Shown here: positions 1-6,034 of the stretch, in pieces
Layout of the letters: every line of letters starts with the position of its first letter
How positions within the stretch are numbered: the stretch's first letter is position 1
Assembly: GCA_041164825.1 (NCBI GenBank)
Contig: JBEAOO010000040.1
Coordinates: forward strand, 1-7,401
Reading direction: 5' to 3'
Length of the DNA: 7,401 nucleotides
Origin: JBEAOO01 sp041164825
Lineage (GTDB): Bacteria; Pseudomonadota; Gammaproteobacteria; Burkholderiales; Burkholderiaceae_C
The notes under the pieces: model-generated
Database searches by the model: none
Seen by the model: the letters and a program-made list of their open reading frames with translations, nothing else
What the model was told of the DNA's origin: nothing
Program-made: the position numbers and the translations under genes

Positions 1-214
1 CGAAGGCGCCGCCGAGGAACAGCAGCACGCTCATGCCGGTGCCCATGCGGGCGATGACGCCGGTGCTGACGCCGACCCAGGCACCGAGCACGGTGGGCAC
101 GAGCGACAAGGCCAGCAGCCAATAGGTGTTGCGCAGCACGCGGTTGCGTTGTGCGGCAGAGGTGGCCAGACCGGCACTGGCGTAGAGGTCTTGACCGGCA
201 GCAGGGAAGTTCAT
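1..214 (-). CDS. Bax inhibitor-1 / YccA-like membrane protein (N-terminal part, runs off window)
   Basis: The minus strand reads from an ATG at 214 to the left edge without a stop (71 full codons). The protein starts MNFPAAGQDLYASAG, then has an Arg/Asn-rich segment (AAQRNRVLRNTYWLL). A hydrophobic helix at about residues 30-52 (LLALSLVPTVLGAWVG) follows, and a second begins at about residue 60 (MSVLLFLGGAF). A short soluble N-terminus with 'RNxVLRNTYxLLALSxxPT' before helix 1 is typical of the Bax inhibitor-1 family of YccA type in Betaproteobacteria. These are seven-helix inner-membrane proteins; E. coli YccA is a substrate and modulator of the FtsH protease. Only about a third of the usual ~230 residues is visible, so the catalytic or pore-lining C-terminal acidic residues cannot be checked. 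No strong Shine-Dalgarno sequence precedes the ATG. The start is chosen because the residues after it match the usual family N-terminus. The role in membrane-protein quality control is known for the family and inferred here. Confidence 0.8.
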   Translation of the reverse strand, partial: MNFPAAGQDLYASAGLATSAAQRNRVLRNTYWLLALSLVPTVLGAWVGVSTGVIARMGTGMSVLLFLGGAF

Positions 215-322
215 GGTGTGACTTTCAGAGGTCGAGCGATGCAGACGGACTGCGGGAGAGTGCCGGGGAGGAGCGCAGCGTTGCCAACACCCCCCCAGCC
301 TGCGCTCTTCGCGCATGTGCCC

Positions 323-351
323 AATCTAGGGCCGATCATGCTTCGCGTAAA
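323..351 (-). promoter_or_regulatory. Possible sigma70-type promoter for the BI-1 gene
   Basis: Reading the minus strand, a -35-like TTTACG (351-346) and a -10-like TAGATT (328-323) are separated by 17 bp. Each matches four of six consensus positions. A start near 316 would give a leader of about 100 nt before the BI-1 ATG at 214. This leader contains a run of seven C on the plus strand (290-296). It is prediction by eye only. Confidence 0.3.
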
Positions 352-368
352 TGCGAATCTTGCGAAGC
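340..368. repeat. 7-bp inverted repeat (hairpin) between terC and the BI-1 gene
   Basis: GCTTCGC (340-346) and GCGAAGC (362-368) are perfect inverted arms around a 15-nt loop. A competing smaller pairing uses TTCGC (342-346) with GCGAA (353-357). The hairpin lies 36-64 bp downstream of the terC stop on the minus strand, so it could be a weak terminator or attenuator for terC. No T-run follows, so it is not a classical intrinsic terminator. It also overlaps the possible -35 of the BI-1 promoter. The rest of the 215-403 gap shows no other gene. Confidence 0.35.
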
Positions 369-403
369 TTAAACTCGACTTTTTCGAAGTGAACGGCGCG
401 TGC

Positions 404-1150
404 TCAGCCTTGCTTCTTGGCCAAACGCTTGGTGCGCGAACGGATGTTCAACGACTCCACCGCCAGCGAGAACGCCATGGCCGCGTAGATGTAGCCCTTG
501 GGCACATGCACGTCGAAGGCTTCGGCCGTCAGCGCCATGCCCACCATCACCAAGAAGGCCAAGGCCAGCACCTTCACCGACGGGTGCGCGTCCACAAACT
601 CGCCAATCGGCTTGGCAGCCACCAGCATCACGCCCACCGAGGCCACCACCGCGGCCATCATCACGCCCACTTGGTCGACCATGCCGACGGCAGTGATCAC
701 CGAGTCGAGCGAAAACACGATGTCGATGATCGCGATCTGGCCGATCACACCCCAGAACACGCCTTTGCGCGCCGCAGCCGAAGGCTCAGCCGCATGGTCG
801 GGCGTGTCTTGTTCGCGGGCTTCCACCTCCACAAAAATCTCGTGCGAGGCCTTGTAGAGCAAAAACACGCCACCCAGCAGCAGCACCAAGTCGCGTCCGC
901 TGATGCCCTGGCCAAACACATTGAACAGATCAGCCGTGAGGCTCATCACCCAACTCAGCGAGACCAGCAGCATCAAGCGGGTGACCATCGCAAAAGCCAG
1001 GCCCATGCGGCGGGCGCGGTCGCGCTGGTCTGCCGGCAGGCGGCCCACCAAGATCGAGATGAAGATGATGTTGTCGATGCCCAGCACGATTTCGAGGGCG
1101 GTGAGCATCGCAAAAGCGATCCAGATGTTCGGGTCGAGCAGCATGCCCAT
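404..1150 (-). CDS. TerC family integral membrane protein (YgdQ/YoaE-like)
   Basis: A 248-residue protein with about seven hydrophobic helices (roughly residues 10-35, 50-72, 87-101, 131-157, 161-178, 193-212 and 217-234). It shows the TerC-family signature of acidic residues inside membrane helices: ALEIVLGIDN (18-27, with E20 and D26) and its internal-repeat partner DIVFSLDSV (143-151, with D143 and D149). It also has TAEAFD (208-213) and FSLAVE (227-232). A soluble acidic loop (about 105-128) separates the two halves, and the tail is basic. TerC proteins act in the inner membrane; several are linked to Mn2+ export (Alx/MeeF type) or tellurite resistance. Length agrees with E. coli YgdQ, a single-domain form without the CBS and CorC domains of YoaE. 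The ATG at 1150 is used, but a second ATG two codons later (1144) is equally possible and neither has a clear ribosome binding site. It is divergent from nhaR. Substrate cannot be told from sequence; a metal ion is inferred from the family. Confidence 0.9.
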   Translation of the reverse strand: MGMLLDPNIWIAFAMLTALEIVLGIDNIIFISILVGRLPADQRDRARRMGLAFAMVTRLMLLVSLSWVMSLTADLFNVFGQGISGRDLVLLLGGVFLLYKASHEIFVEVEAREQDTPDHAAEPSAAARKGVFWGVIGQIAIIDIVFSLDSVITAVGMVDQVGVMMAAVVASVGVMLVAAKPIGEFVDAHPSVKVLALAFLVMVGMALTAEAFDVHVPKGYIYAAMAFSLAVESLNIRSRTKRLAKKQG

Positions 1151-1183
1151 GGGATGTGTACCGGTTCATTGGTCAGAAGCCGA

Positions 1184-1216
1184 GACTTTAGGCAACGCCA
1201 CATTGAGCGTAAAGTC
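1184..1216. promoter_or_regulatory. Inverted repeat with possible divergent overlapping promoters (terC / nhaR)
   Basis: GACTTTA (1184-1190) and TAAAGTC (1210-1216) form perfect 7-bp inverted arms 19 bp apart, in the middle of the 130-bp gap between two divergent genes. Each arm can be read as a -10 box: TAAAGT at 1210-1215 on plus, and TAAAGT at 1190-1185 on minus. The minus copy has TTTACG (1213-1208) exactly 17 bp upstream as a fair -35. The plus copy has only a weak TTTAGG (1187-1192). LysR-type regulators commonly bind dyads in such divergent gaps, so this is a candidate NhaR operator. The repeat is seen directly; promoter and operator roles are inferred. Confidence 0.4.
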
Positions 1217-1280
1217 GAATTAGCCAGCCCCATACTTCGTCAAAACCGCATCATCAGCCGCTGCCACCCGAGGCCAGCCC

Positions 1281-2177
1281 ATGAACTTCAAACACCTCCA
1301 CTACTTCTGGGCGGCCGCCAAGGCCGGCGGCATCGTGCGCGCCGGCGAGCAGCTCAACATTTCGCCGCAAACACTCTCGGGCCAAATCAAGCAGCTGGAA
1401 GACCGGCTGGGCTGCGCGCTGTTTCGCAAAGTGGGCCGCGGGCTGGAGCTGACCGAAGAAGGCAAGCTGGCCCTGGGCTACGCCGACCAGATCTTTGCGC
1501 TGGGCACCGAGCTGGAGGGCATGCTGGGCAAGGCGCGCGGCGACAACAAGGTGCTCGACTTCCGCGTCGGCATCGCCGACTCCGTGCCCAAAGCCATGGC
1601 CTACCGTCTGCTGGAGCCCGCCCTGGCCGTGTCCAACCACGTGCACCTGATGTGCCACGAAGGCAAGTTCCAAGACCTGCTGGGCCAACTCGCCGTGCAG
1701 CGGCTCGACCTGGTGATTGCCGACGAACCCATGGGCCGGCAAGTCAGCGTCAAGGCCTTCAACCACCTGCTCGGCGCCACCGCCATGAGCTTTTTTGCCT
1801 CGCCGCTGCTCAAGCGCGGCCTGCACGGCAAATTTCCGCAATGCCTGGACGGCGCGCCCATGCTGCTGCAAGGCGCGTCATCGGCCATGCGCCAGCGCTT
1901 TGACGTCTGGCTGACCACCCACAACATCCGCCCACAAACCATCGGCGAATTTGACGACGCCGCCCTCATGAAGGCCTTCGGCGGCGAAGGCCGCGGCATC
2001 TTCATGGCCCCCACCGTGCTCGAATCCGAAACCGCCGCCCAATACGGCGTGCGCGTCATCGGCCGCACCGATGAGCTGATCGAAGAGTTCTACGCCGTCT
2101 CGGTGGAGCGCCGCATCACCCACCCCTGCGTGGTCGCCATCACCAGCGTGGCGCGGGATCAGTTGTTCAACAGTTGA
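1281..2177 (+). CDS. nhaR: LysR-type transcriptional activator NhaR
   Basis: A 298-residue LysR-type regulator. The N-terminal winged helix-turn-helix (about residues 3-62) carries HYFWAAAKAGGIVRAGEQL, then the SPQTLSGQIKQLEDRLG recognition region and the LFRKVGRGLELTEEG wing. A linker helix (about 63-90) leads to a periplasmic-binding-like effector domain from about residue 93 (FRVGIADSVPKAMAYRLL) to the end. The HYFW start, GGIVRAGEQL and the FDDAALMKAFGGEGRGIFMAP block (about 224-244) are characteristic of NhaR rather than generic LysR proteins. In E. coli NhaR is a Na+-responsive activator of the nhaA Na+/H+ antiporter gene and osmC. Length matches E. coli NhaR (~300). The ATG is preceded by GAGG (1270-1273) at good spacing. 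No nhaA lies nearby; the divergent neighbour is terC, so control of terC is a plausible inference, with self-regulation also usual for LysR proteins. Confidence 0.9.
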   Translation: MNFKHLHYFWAAAKAGGIVRAGEQLNISPQTLSGQIKQLEDRLGCALFRKVGRGLELTEEGKLALGYADQIFALGTELEGMLGKARGDNKVLDFRVGIADSVPKAMAYRLLEPALAVSNHVHLMCHEGKFQDLLGQLAVQRLDLVIADEPMGRQVSVKAFNHLLGATAMSFFASPLLKRGLHGKFPQCLDGAPMLLQGASSAMRQRFDVWLTTHNIRPQTIGEFDDAALMKAFGGEGRGIFMAPTVLESETAAQYGVRVIGRTDELIEEFYAVSVERRITHPCVVAITSVARDQLFNS

Positions 2178-2196
2178 GCCGATTGAAATTCGCATC

Positions 2197-2210
2197 ACTT
2201 GAACACAAGT
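2197..2210. promoter_or_regulatory. Palindrome upstream of abiEi, candidate antitoxin operator
   Basis: ACTTG (2197-2201), a 4-nt spacer AACA, and CAAGT (2206-2210) form a perfect 5-bp inverted repeat, 26 bp before the preferred abiEi start. An A/T-rich patch follows (2218-2225, containing the -10-like TATTAA at 2219-2224). AbiEi antitoxins are known to repress their own operon by binding inverted repeats in the promoter. The palindrome is seen; its operator role is inferred. No good -35 at standard spacing could be placed. Confidence 0.35.
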
Positions 2211-2235
2211 CATGCGGATATTAAACTGGCAACTC

Positions 2236-2835
2236 ATGAACCAGTCTGACCGCATCCTCGAACTGGCCCGGCACCGTCGCGTGCTGCGGGCGGCGGATGT
2301 GCGCGAGCACGGCTGCTCGCCGCAGCTGCTCATCCGGCTGCACCAAACCGGCAAGCTGCATCGCCTCGCTCGCGGCCTGTACGGCCTGCCCGACGCCGAA
2401 GCCACCGAACACCAGACGCTGATCGAGGTGTGCCAGCGGGTGCCCAAGGCCGTGCTGTGTCTGCTGAGCGCGCTGCAATTCCATGAGATCGGCACGCAGT
2501 TGCCACACGACGTGTGGGTGGCACTGCCCGAAGGCAGCCAGGCCCCGGCGCCAGGCTACCCGACGCTGCGCATCACGCGCCTGCGCGGCGCCGCGTACAG
2601 CGACGGCATCCAGACCGTGACCGACCACGGCGCCCCCATCCGCGTGTACAGCGCAGCCAAAACAGTGACCGACTGCTTCAAGTTCCGCAACAAGATCGGC
2701 TTGGACGTCGCGCTGGAGGCGCTGAAAGATGCTTGGCGAAGCCGAAAGGTCACCATGGCCGAGCTGAGCCACTTCGCCAAGATCAACCGGGTTGAGCGTG
2801 TCATGCAGCCCTACTTGGAGGCCGTGACGCAATGA
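2236..2835 (+). CDS. abiEi: AbiEi-family antitoxin / transcriptional regulator (type IV toxin-antitoxin)
   Basis: A 199-residue protein beginning MNQSDRILELARHRRVLRA. Residues ~5-52 form a winged helix-turn-helix of the AbiEi N-terminal type: a first helix, then DVREHGCSPQLLIRLHQTGK, then LHRLARGLYGL as the wing. The middle has TEHQTLIEVCQRVPKAVLCLLSAL, and the C-terminal part carries YSAAKTVTDCFKFRNKIG followed by LDVALEALKDAW, a hallmark of this family. In AbiE systems AbiEi represses the operon and antagonises the AbiEii nucleotidyltransferase toxin without a stable complex (type IV). An in-frame ATG lies eight codons earlier (2212), but that longer start overlaps the A/T-rich promoter-like patch and the family usually begins near MNQSDRI, so 2236 is chosen. 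Neither start has a Shine-Dalgarno sequence; a nearly leaderless message is possible. Its stop overlaps the start of the toxin remnant (ATGA). All regions appear intact, so it is probably functional although its toxin partner is destroyed. Confidence 0.85.
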   Translation: MNQSDRILELARHRRVLRAADVREHGCSPQLLIRLHQTGKLHRLARGLYGLPDAEATEHQTLIEVCQRVPKAVLCLLSALQFHEIGTQLPHDVWVALPEGSQAPAPGYPTLRITRLRGAAYSDGIQTVTDHGAPIRVYSAAKTVTDCFKFRNKIGLDVALEALKDAWRSRKVTMAELSHFAKINRVERVMQPYLEAVTQ

Positions 2836-2963
2836 ACGGCAACCTGCCCGCGTCGGGCCTGGCTCGGCTGCTCACCCTCGCCAAGCAACGCGGCGACGAC
2901 TACAGCCTGCTGCTCAACCGCTTTGCGCTGGAGCCATCAGCACCTGCTGAATCGGATGCCTGA
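2832..2963 (+). pseudogene. abiEii: AbiEii toxin, 5' remnant only (43-codon reading frame)
   Basis: The ATG at 2832 overlaps the abiEi stop as ATGA, the usual translational coupling in abiE operons. The 43 residues begin MNGNLPASGLARLLTLAKQ and continue RGDDYSLLLNRFALE. This matches the well conserved start of AbiEii/AbiGii nucleotidyltransferase toxins (typically NLPASxxARLLxLAxxxGxDFxxLLxRYxLERFLYRL). After FALE (about 2933) similarity stops and nine unrelated codons (PSAPAESDA) lead to a stop. Normal AbiEii proteins are around 250-300 residues, with the catalytic GGTxL and DxD-like motifs downstream, so the active site is wholly absent. The break coincides with the 3' end of the oppositely oriented primase-helicase gene. 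I infer that a foreign module replaced or displaced the toxin body. The piece is too short to be an active toxin; whether it is still translated is unknown. Confidence 0.75.
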
Positions 2964-5478
2964 GTGAGGCGCCTTGATGGCCAAGGGCGACAGTCAAGTC
3001 GCCTTCGTCGCCGTTGATTTCTGCGCCCATGCGATACCCCATCGCGCGATAGCCCCGTTGCCGCTTGTCCCACATGCGCAGCAGCGCTGGGTGGCCGGTG
3101 TCGACGAAGTCGATGATCCGCACGTCGGCCTTGCTGGCATGTTCACGGTGCAGGCGCCCTGCGTACTGCTGCAGGGTGCCTTTCCAGGAAACCGGCATGG
3201 CCAGCACCAAGGTGTCCAGCGGCGGATGGTCGAAGCCTTCGCCGACCAGCTTCCCGGTGGCCAACAGGATGCGCGGCGCGTCGGGTGGCAGCGCATCCAG
3301 TGCGGTGATGAGGGCGGCACGCTGCTTCTTCGACATCCGCCCATGCAGCACGAACGGCGGCGGAACCTGCGTGTTCAGGGCCAGCAAGATGGCGTCGAGG
3401 TGTTCGGTGCGCTCGGTCAGCACCAGCACCTTGCGGCCATGCTCAAACGCTGCTGCGGCTTCTGCGGCAACCGCCTGCGTGCGGGCCTCGTCATTGGCCA
3501 GGTGGCGGAACACGTCTTGGATACCCGCTGTTGCGGCCAAGTCGATGCGAGCAAAGCGTGACCGTGGCACCACCTCCAAGTCATGTGGCGCGCTGGCTGG
3601 CCTGGCCGCCGTGTGCCGGATCGGCCCGCACTGCATGAAGATGATGGGCTGCTGGCCATCGCGGCGGATCGGCGTGGCGGTCAGACCCAGAACGTACTTG
3701 GCTTTGGTCCGCTTGAGGATGGCGTCGAACGAGGTGGCGCCGACGTGGTGGCACTCGTCCACCACGACCTGCCCATAGTTTTCGACCAGTGCATGGACCT
3801 CGCCCTGGCGGGACAGCGACTGCATCACGGCGATGTCGATGTGGCCGGTGGGCTTGGCCTTGCCGCCGCCGATGGTGCCGAGCACGTCCTTTCCGACACC
3901 CAGGAAGGCCTGCAAGCGTTCCTGCCACTGCTTCAGCAACTCGGTGCGATGCACCAGCACCAAGGTGTTGACGCCCCGCCTGGCGATGATGGCTGCCGCC
4001 GTCACCGTCTTGCCGAAGGCGGTGGGTGCGCACAGCACACCAGCATCGTGCTGCAGCATGGCGGCCACGGCCAGGTCCTGGTCGGACCGCAAGGTGCCGA
4101 CAAAGTCGGCCTGGATAGGCTTGCCCGGGAATCGTTCGTCCCGCAGGTCGCAAGCGATGCCGTTGTCCTTGAGCAAAGCGCGTGCAGCGTCCAGGCAACC
4201 CCGCGGCAAGGCGATGTGTTGCGGGTAGTTCTCGGCGTTGCCGATGACGCGCGGCTTGTCCCACACCGACATGCGCATGGCCTGTGCTTTGTAAAACTCG
4301 GGGTTCTGGAAGGCCGCCAAGCGAATCAGCCGGTTGGCCAAGGCCTGGGGCAACGCGCTCTTCTCGAAGTAGACCCGGTTGGCCAGCGTCACCGTCAAAG
4401 CCCAGGGCATCGGGCCGGCCAGCTTGCCTGTCGCGGTGGCTTGGCGCTTCCAAGGCGTTGCCAGGTCCTCATCGTCGATGAAGGTCACGTCCAGCGGGTG
4501 AACGCCACCGGTGGCGCGCAGGATCGTCGGCTCGATGTCATGCGGTGCCATGGGCTGGACCCCGGCGAGGAATGCCCACTGGTCAGGGTGGGGCCGCAAC
4601 GCACTGTCCACAAAGACGCTGCAGCCGCTTTCGCGTGGGTGCTTTTGCAGCGGCAAGGCGATCAGGTTGCCGAAGCCGCCGACGCGGGTGCCGCCAGGCC
4701 CCGCCTGACGGGTAGGCATCGTGTCCTGGTTGGGAAACAAGCGGTCGTAGGACGCCAGCTTGAGCTGGCGCGTGCGCGCGCAGGTGTGGCTGATGAGGGC
4801 GGTGCCCAGGCGTCGCGCATCGCGCGCCGAGACACGGCTGCTGAAGAACACCCAGGCATGTGCCCCCTGGCCTGAGCGCGAAATCTCCAGCGCAGCCGGC
4901 ACGCCCAGTTCGTCGCACGACAGCATGAACGCCTGGGCATCCTGCTGCCAGCCTCCGGCTTCGGATTCGGCCTCGTCGAAATCGACGGCCAGGAAGTAGC
5001 AGGTGTCGTCCTCCAGCAGCGGGTAGACGCCCACGGTTTGCTTGCCGGCCAGGTGGTCGTAGATCACGGCGTCCGACAGCGGCAGCAGCAGCCGGTGGCC
5101 GCAATCGCCGCACTTGATGCGGGGCTTCTCGCAGACCCCGGCCCGCCACTCGTTGCCGCAAGCCGGCGCGTAGCCCGACTTGCCCGATGTCTTACCTTCC
5201 CATCGCACCGGATAGACATCGGTGCGGCCTCTGAACAGGCGCCGGAACAAGGCCACCTTGTCCGACGTGGAGAGGCTCACGTGCGGCGCCTGCGGTGTAG
5301 GTCGGGATGCCGGTGCTGGTTCGTACGCTGGCATGGGGACCTGCGCGGCGGCGAGAGCAATGGAGGCTAACGGCGCTGCTGCTGGTGTCGGGCGCCACGC
5401 AATGCCGTGCGACTCCAGCAGCGCCACCAGCCGAGCGTTCTCGGTCTGCAGCGCGGTGAAGTCGTCGCGCTCAGCCAT
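2914..5478 (-). CDS. AEP primase-SF2 helicase fusion (TOTE conflict system type)
   Basis: An 854-residue two-part enzyme. Residues ~5-25 are a short predicted coiled coil (FTALQTENARLVALLESHG), then a Pro/Ala-rich linker to ~65. The archaeo-eukaryotic primase domain spans ~70-310. It has a zinc-knuckle-like CX8CX6CX2C (C107, C116, C123, C126), the acidic catalytic motif AVDFDEAE (D166, D168), SRSGQGAHAWVFF with H207, and GGFGNLIALPLQ (~267-278). This order matches AEPs annotated as TOTE conflict system primases. A bridging region (~375-460, with NRLIRLAAFQNPEFYKAQA) leads to an XPB/HsdR-like SF2 helicase: Walker A APTAFGKT (K490), Walker B DECHH (574-578), LTATP (599-603), motif V GKLVGEGFDHP and motif VI QYAGRLHR (771-778). 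All key residues are present, so it looks active. No separate nuclease domain is evident. An in-frame TTG at 5496 exists, but the ATG at 5478 has GGGAG upstream and gives an 8-bp overlap with the preceding gene's stop, implying coupled translation. The role in defence against invading DNA is predicted for the family and inferred here. Confidence 0.85.
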   Translation of the reverse strand: MAERDDFTALQTENARLVALLESHGIAWRPTPAAAPLASIALAAAQVPMPAYEPAPASRPTPQAPHVSLSTSDKVALFRRLFRGRTDVYPVRWEGKTSGKSGYAPACGNEWRAGVCEKPRIKCGDCGHRLLLPLSDAVIYDHLAGKQTVGVYPLLEDDTCYFLAVDFDEAESEAGGWQQDAQAFMLSCDELGVPAALEISRSGQGAHAWVFFSSRVSARDARRLGTALISHTCARTRQLKLASYDRLFPNQDTMPTRQAGPGGTRVGGFGNLIALPLQKHPRESGCSVFVDSALRPHPDQWAFLAGVQPMAPHDIEPTILRATGGVHPLDVTFIDDEDLATPWKRQATATGKLAGPMPWALTVTLANRVYFEKSALPQALANRLIRLAAFQNPEFYKAQAMRMSVWDKPRVIGNAENYPQHIALPRGCLDAARALLKDNGIACDLRDERFPGKPIQADFVGTLRSDQDLAVAAMLQHDAGVLCAPTAFGKTVTAAAIIARRGVNTLVLVHRTELLKQWQERLQAFLGVGKDVLGTIGGGKAKPTGHIDIAVMQSLSRQGEVHALVENYGQVVVDECHHVGATSFDAILKRTKAKYVLGLTATPIRRDGQQPIIFMQCGPIRHTAARPASAPHDLEVVPRSRFARIDLAATAGIQDVFRHLANDEARTQAVAAEAAAAFEHGRKVLVLTERTEHLDAILLALNTQVPPPFVLHGRMSKKQRAALITALDALPPDAPRILLATGKLVGEGFDHPPLDTLVLAMPVSWKGTLQQYAGRLHREHASKADVRIIDFVDTGHPALLRMWDKRQRGYRAMGYRMGAEINGDEGDLTVALGHQGASLRHPIQQVLMAPAQSG

Positions 5479-6016
5479 GGCTCCCGTGCTCGGCAAACAG
5501 GTCGGCGATGTTGTCGCCCACGCCGTAGCCGATGCCTTGGCAGCGATCCCGAACGATCTCCAGCCGCGCCCACAGCGGGGCTTGTTGTGCGGGCGGCAGG
5601 GCGGTGACGGCCGTCACCGCCTGCTCGAACATGCGCACCAGCGCACCCAGGTAGGTTTCGTCGTCCATGCCGACATCGCTGCTGAAGCCCGAGGCGCGCT
5701 CGCAATAGAACACCGTCAACTCCGCCAGCCCTTCGGATGTGCCGGATGCCTTCTTGTAGTCCGCGACGGCCTTCTTGGCCTTGGCGACCGAGGTGTCCTG
5801 CTTCTTGAACACATCGGGCCACAACCAGCGGTCGATGGTGGCTTTGTAAGGCTTGAGCACGTCATCGCCCAGTTGCAGCCGGGCGTGCAGAAAGGCCTGG
5901 TTGTCCTTGCTGGCGGCGTAGAGGTCTTGCAGCAGGCCCAGCAGGCCGGCTCGGTCGAGCGCGGCCAACTGGGCCTTCACATCGCTCCATGAGGGGGCTG
6001 ACTTTTTGGTGGCCAT
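5471..6016 (-). CDS. Small DUF6155-like protein of the defence operon
   Basis: A 181-residue soluble protein with no signal peptide or membrane helix. It starts MATKKSAPSWSDVKAQLAALD. The N-terminal part (about 8-50) is helical: LAALDRAGLLGLLQDLYAAS, then KDNQAFLHARL. A basic stretch follows (VFKKQDTSVAKAKKAVADYKK, ~69-89). A more acidic helical half comes next (EGLAELTVFYCERASGF and DDETYLGALVRMFEQAV). The 'L..LD...L..L..dLY..s.....FL..r' opening followed by 'K..i..y.k......l..l...Y.E.' resembles DUF6155, a family of unknown function. I am moderately sure of this name and no enzymatic motif is visible. It starts 18 bp after the hsdS stop and its own stop overlaps the helicase start by 8 bp, so it is made together with both. 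By position it may be an accessory or adaptor for the primase-helicase; that is inference. No Shine-Dalgarno sequence is evident, consistent with translation from the upstream gene. Confidence 0.65.
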   Translation of the reverse strand: MATKKSAPSWSDVKAQLAALDRAGLLGLLQDLYAASKDNQAFLHARLQLGDDVLKPYKATIDRWLWPDVFKKQDTSVAKAKKAVADYKKASGTSEGLAELTVFYCERASGFSSDVGMDDETYLGALVRMFEQAVTAVTALPPAQQAPLWARLEIVRDRCQGIGYGVGDNIADLFAEHGSHG

Positions 6017-6034
6017 GGTGGGCGCGCGGAAGGA

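Noticed and set aside
149..1903. Very long open frame on the plus strand (584 codons)
   Set aside because: It runs antisense through terC and then out of frame through nhaR. The predicted protein is His/Arg/Gln-rich low-complexity sequence with no family resemblance. It is a by-product of high G+C coding DNA.
2178..2211. Intrinsic terminator for nhaR
   Set aside because: The only dyad (2197-2210) is short, A/T-rich and not followed by a T-run, so an operator is the better reading.
2212..2235. Earlier ATG for abiEi (eight extra codons)
   Set aside because: No ribosome binding site; it overlaps the promoter-like A/T-rich patch, and the family commonly starts near MNQSDRI.
3583..4875. 430-codon open frame on the plus strand
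   Set aside because: It lies wholly antisense to the primase-helicase, whose frame has intact catalytic motifs. Composition is that of a shadow frame.
5479..5496. TTG start six codons upstream for the primase-helicase
   Set aside because: The ATG at 5478 has a GGGAG just upstream and overlaps the preceding stop in the usual coupled manner; the extra residues PSTGA show no family character.
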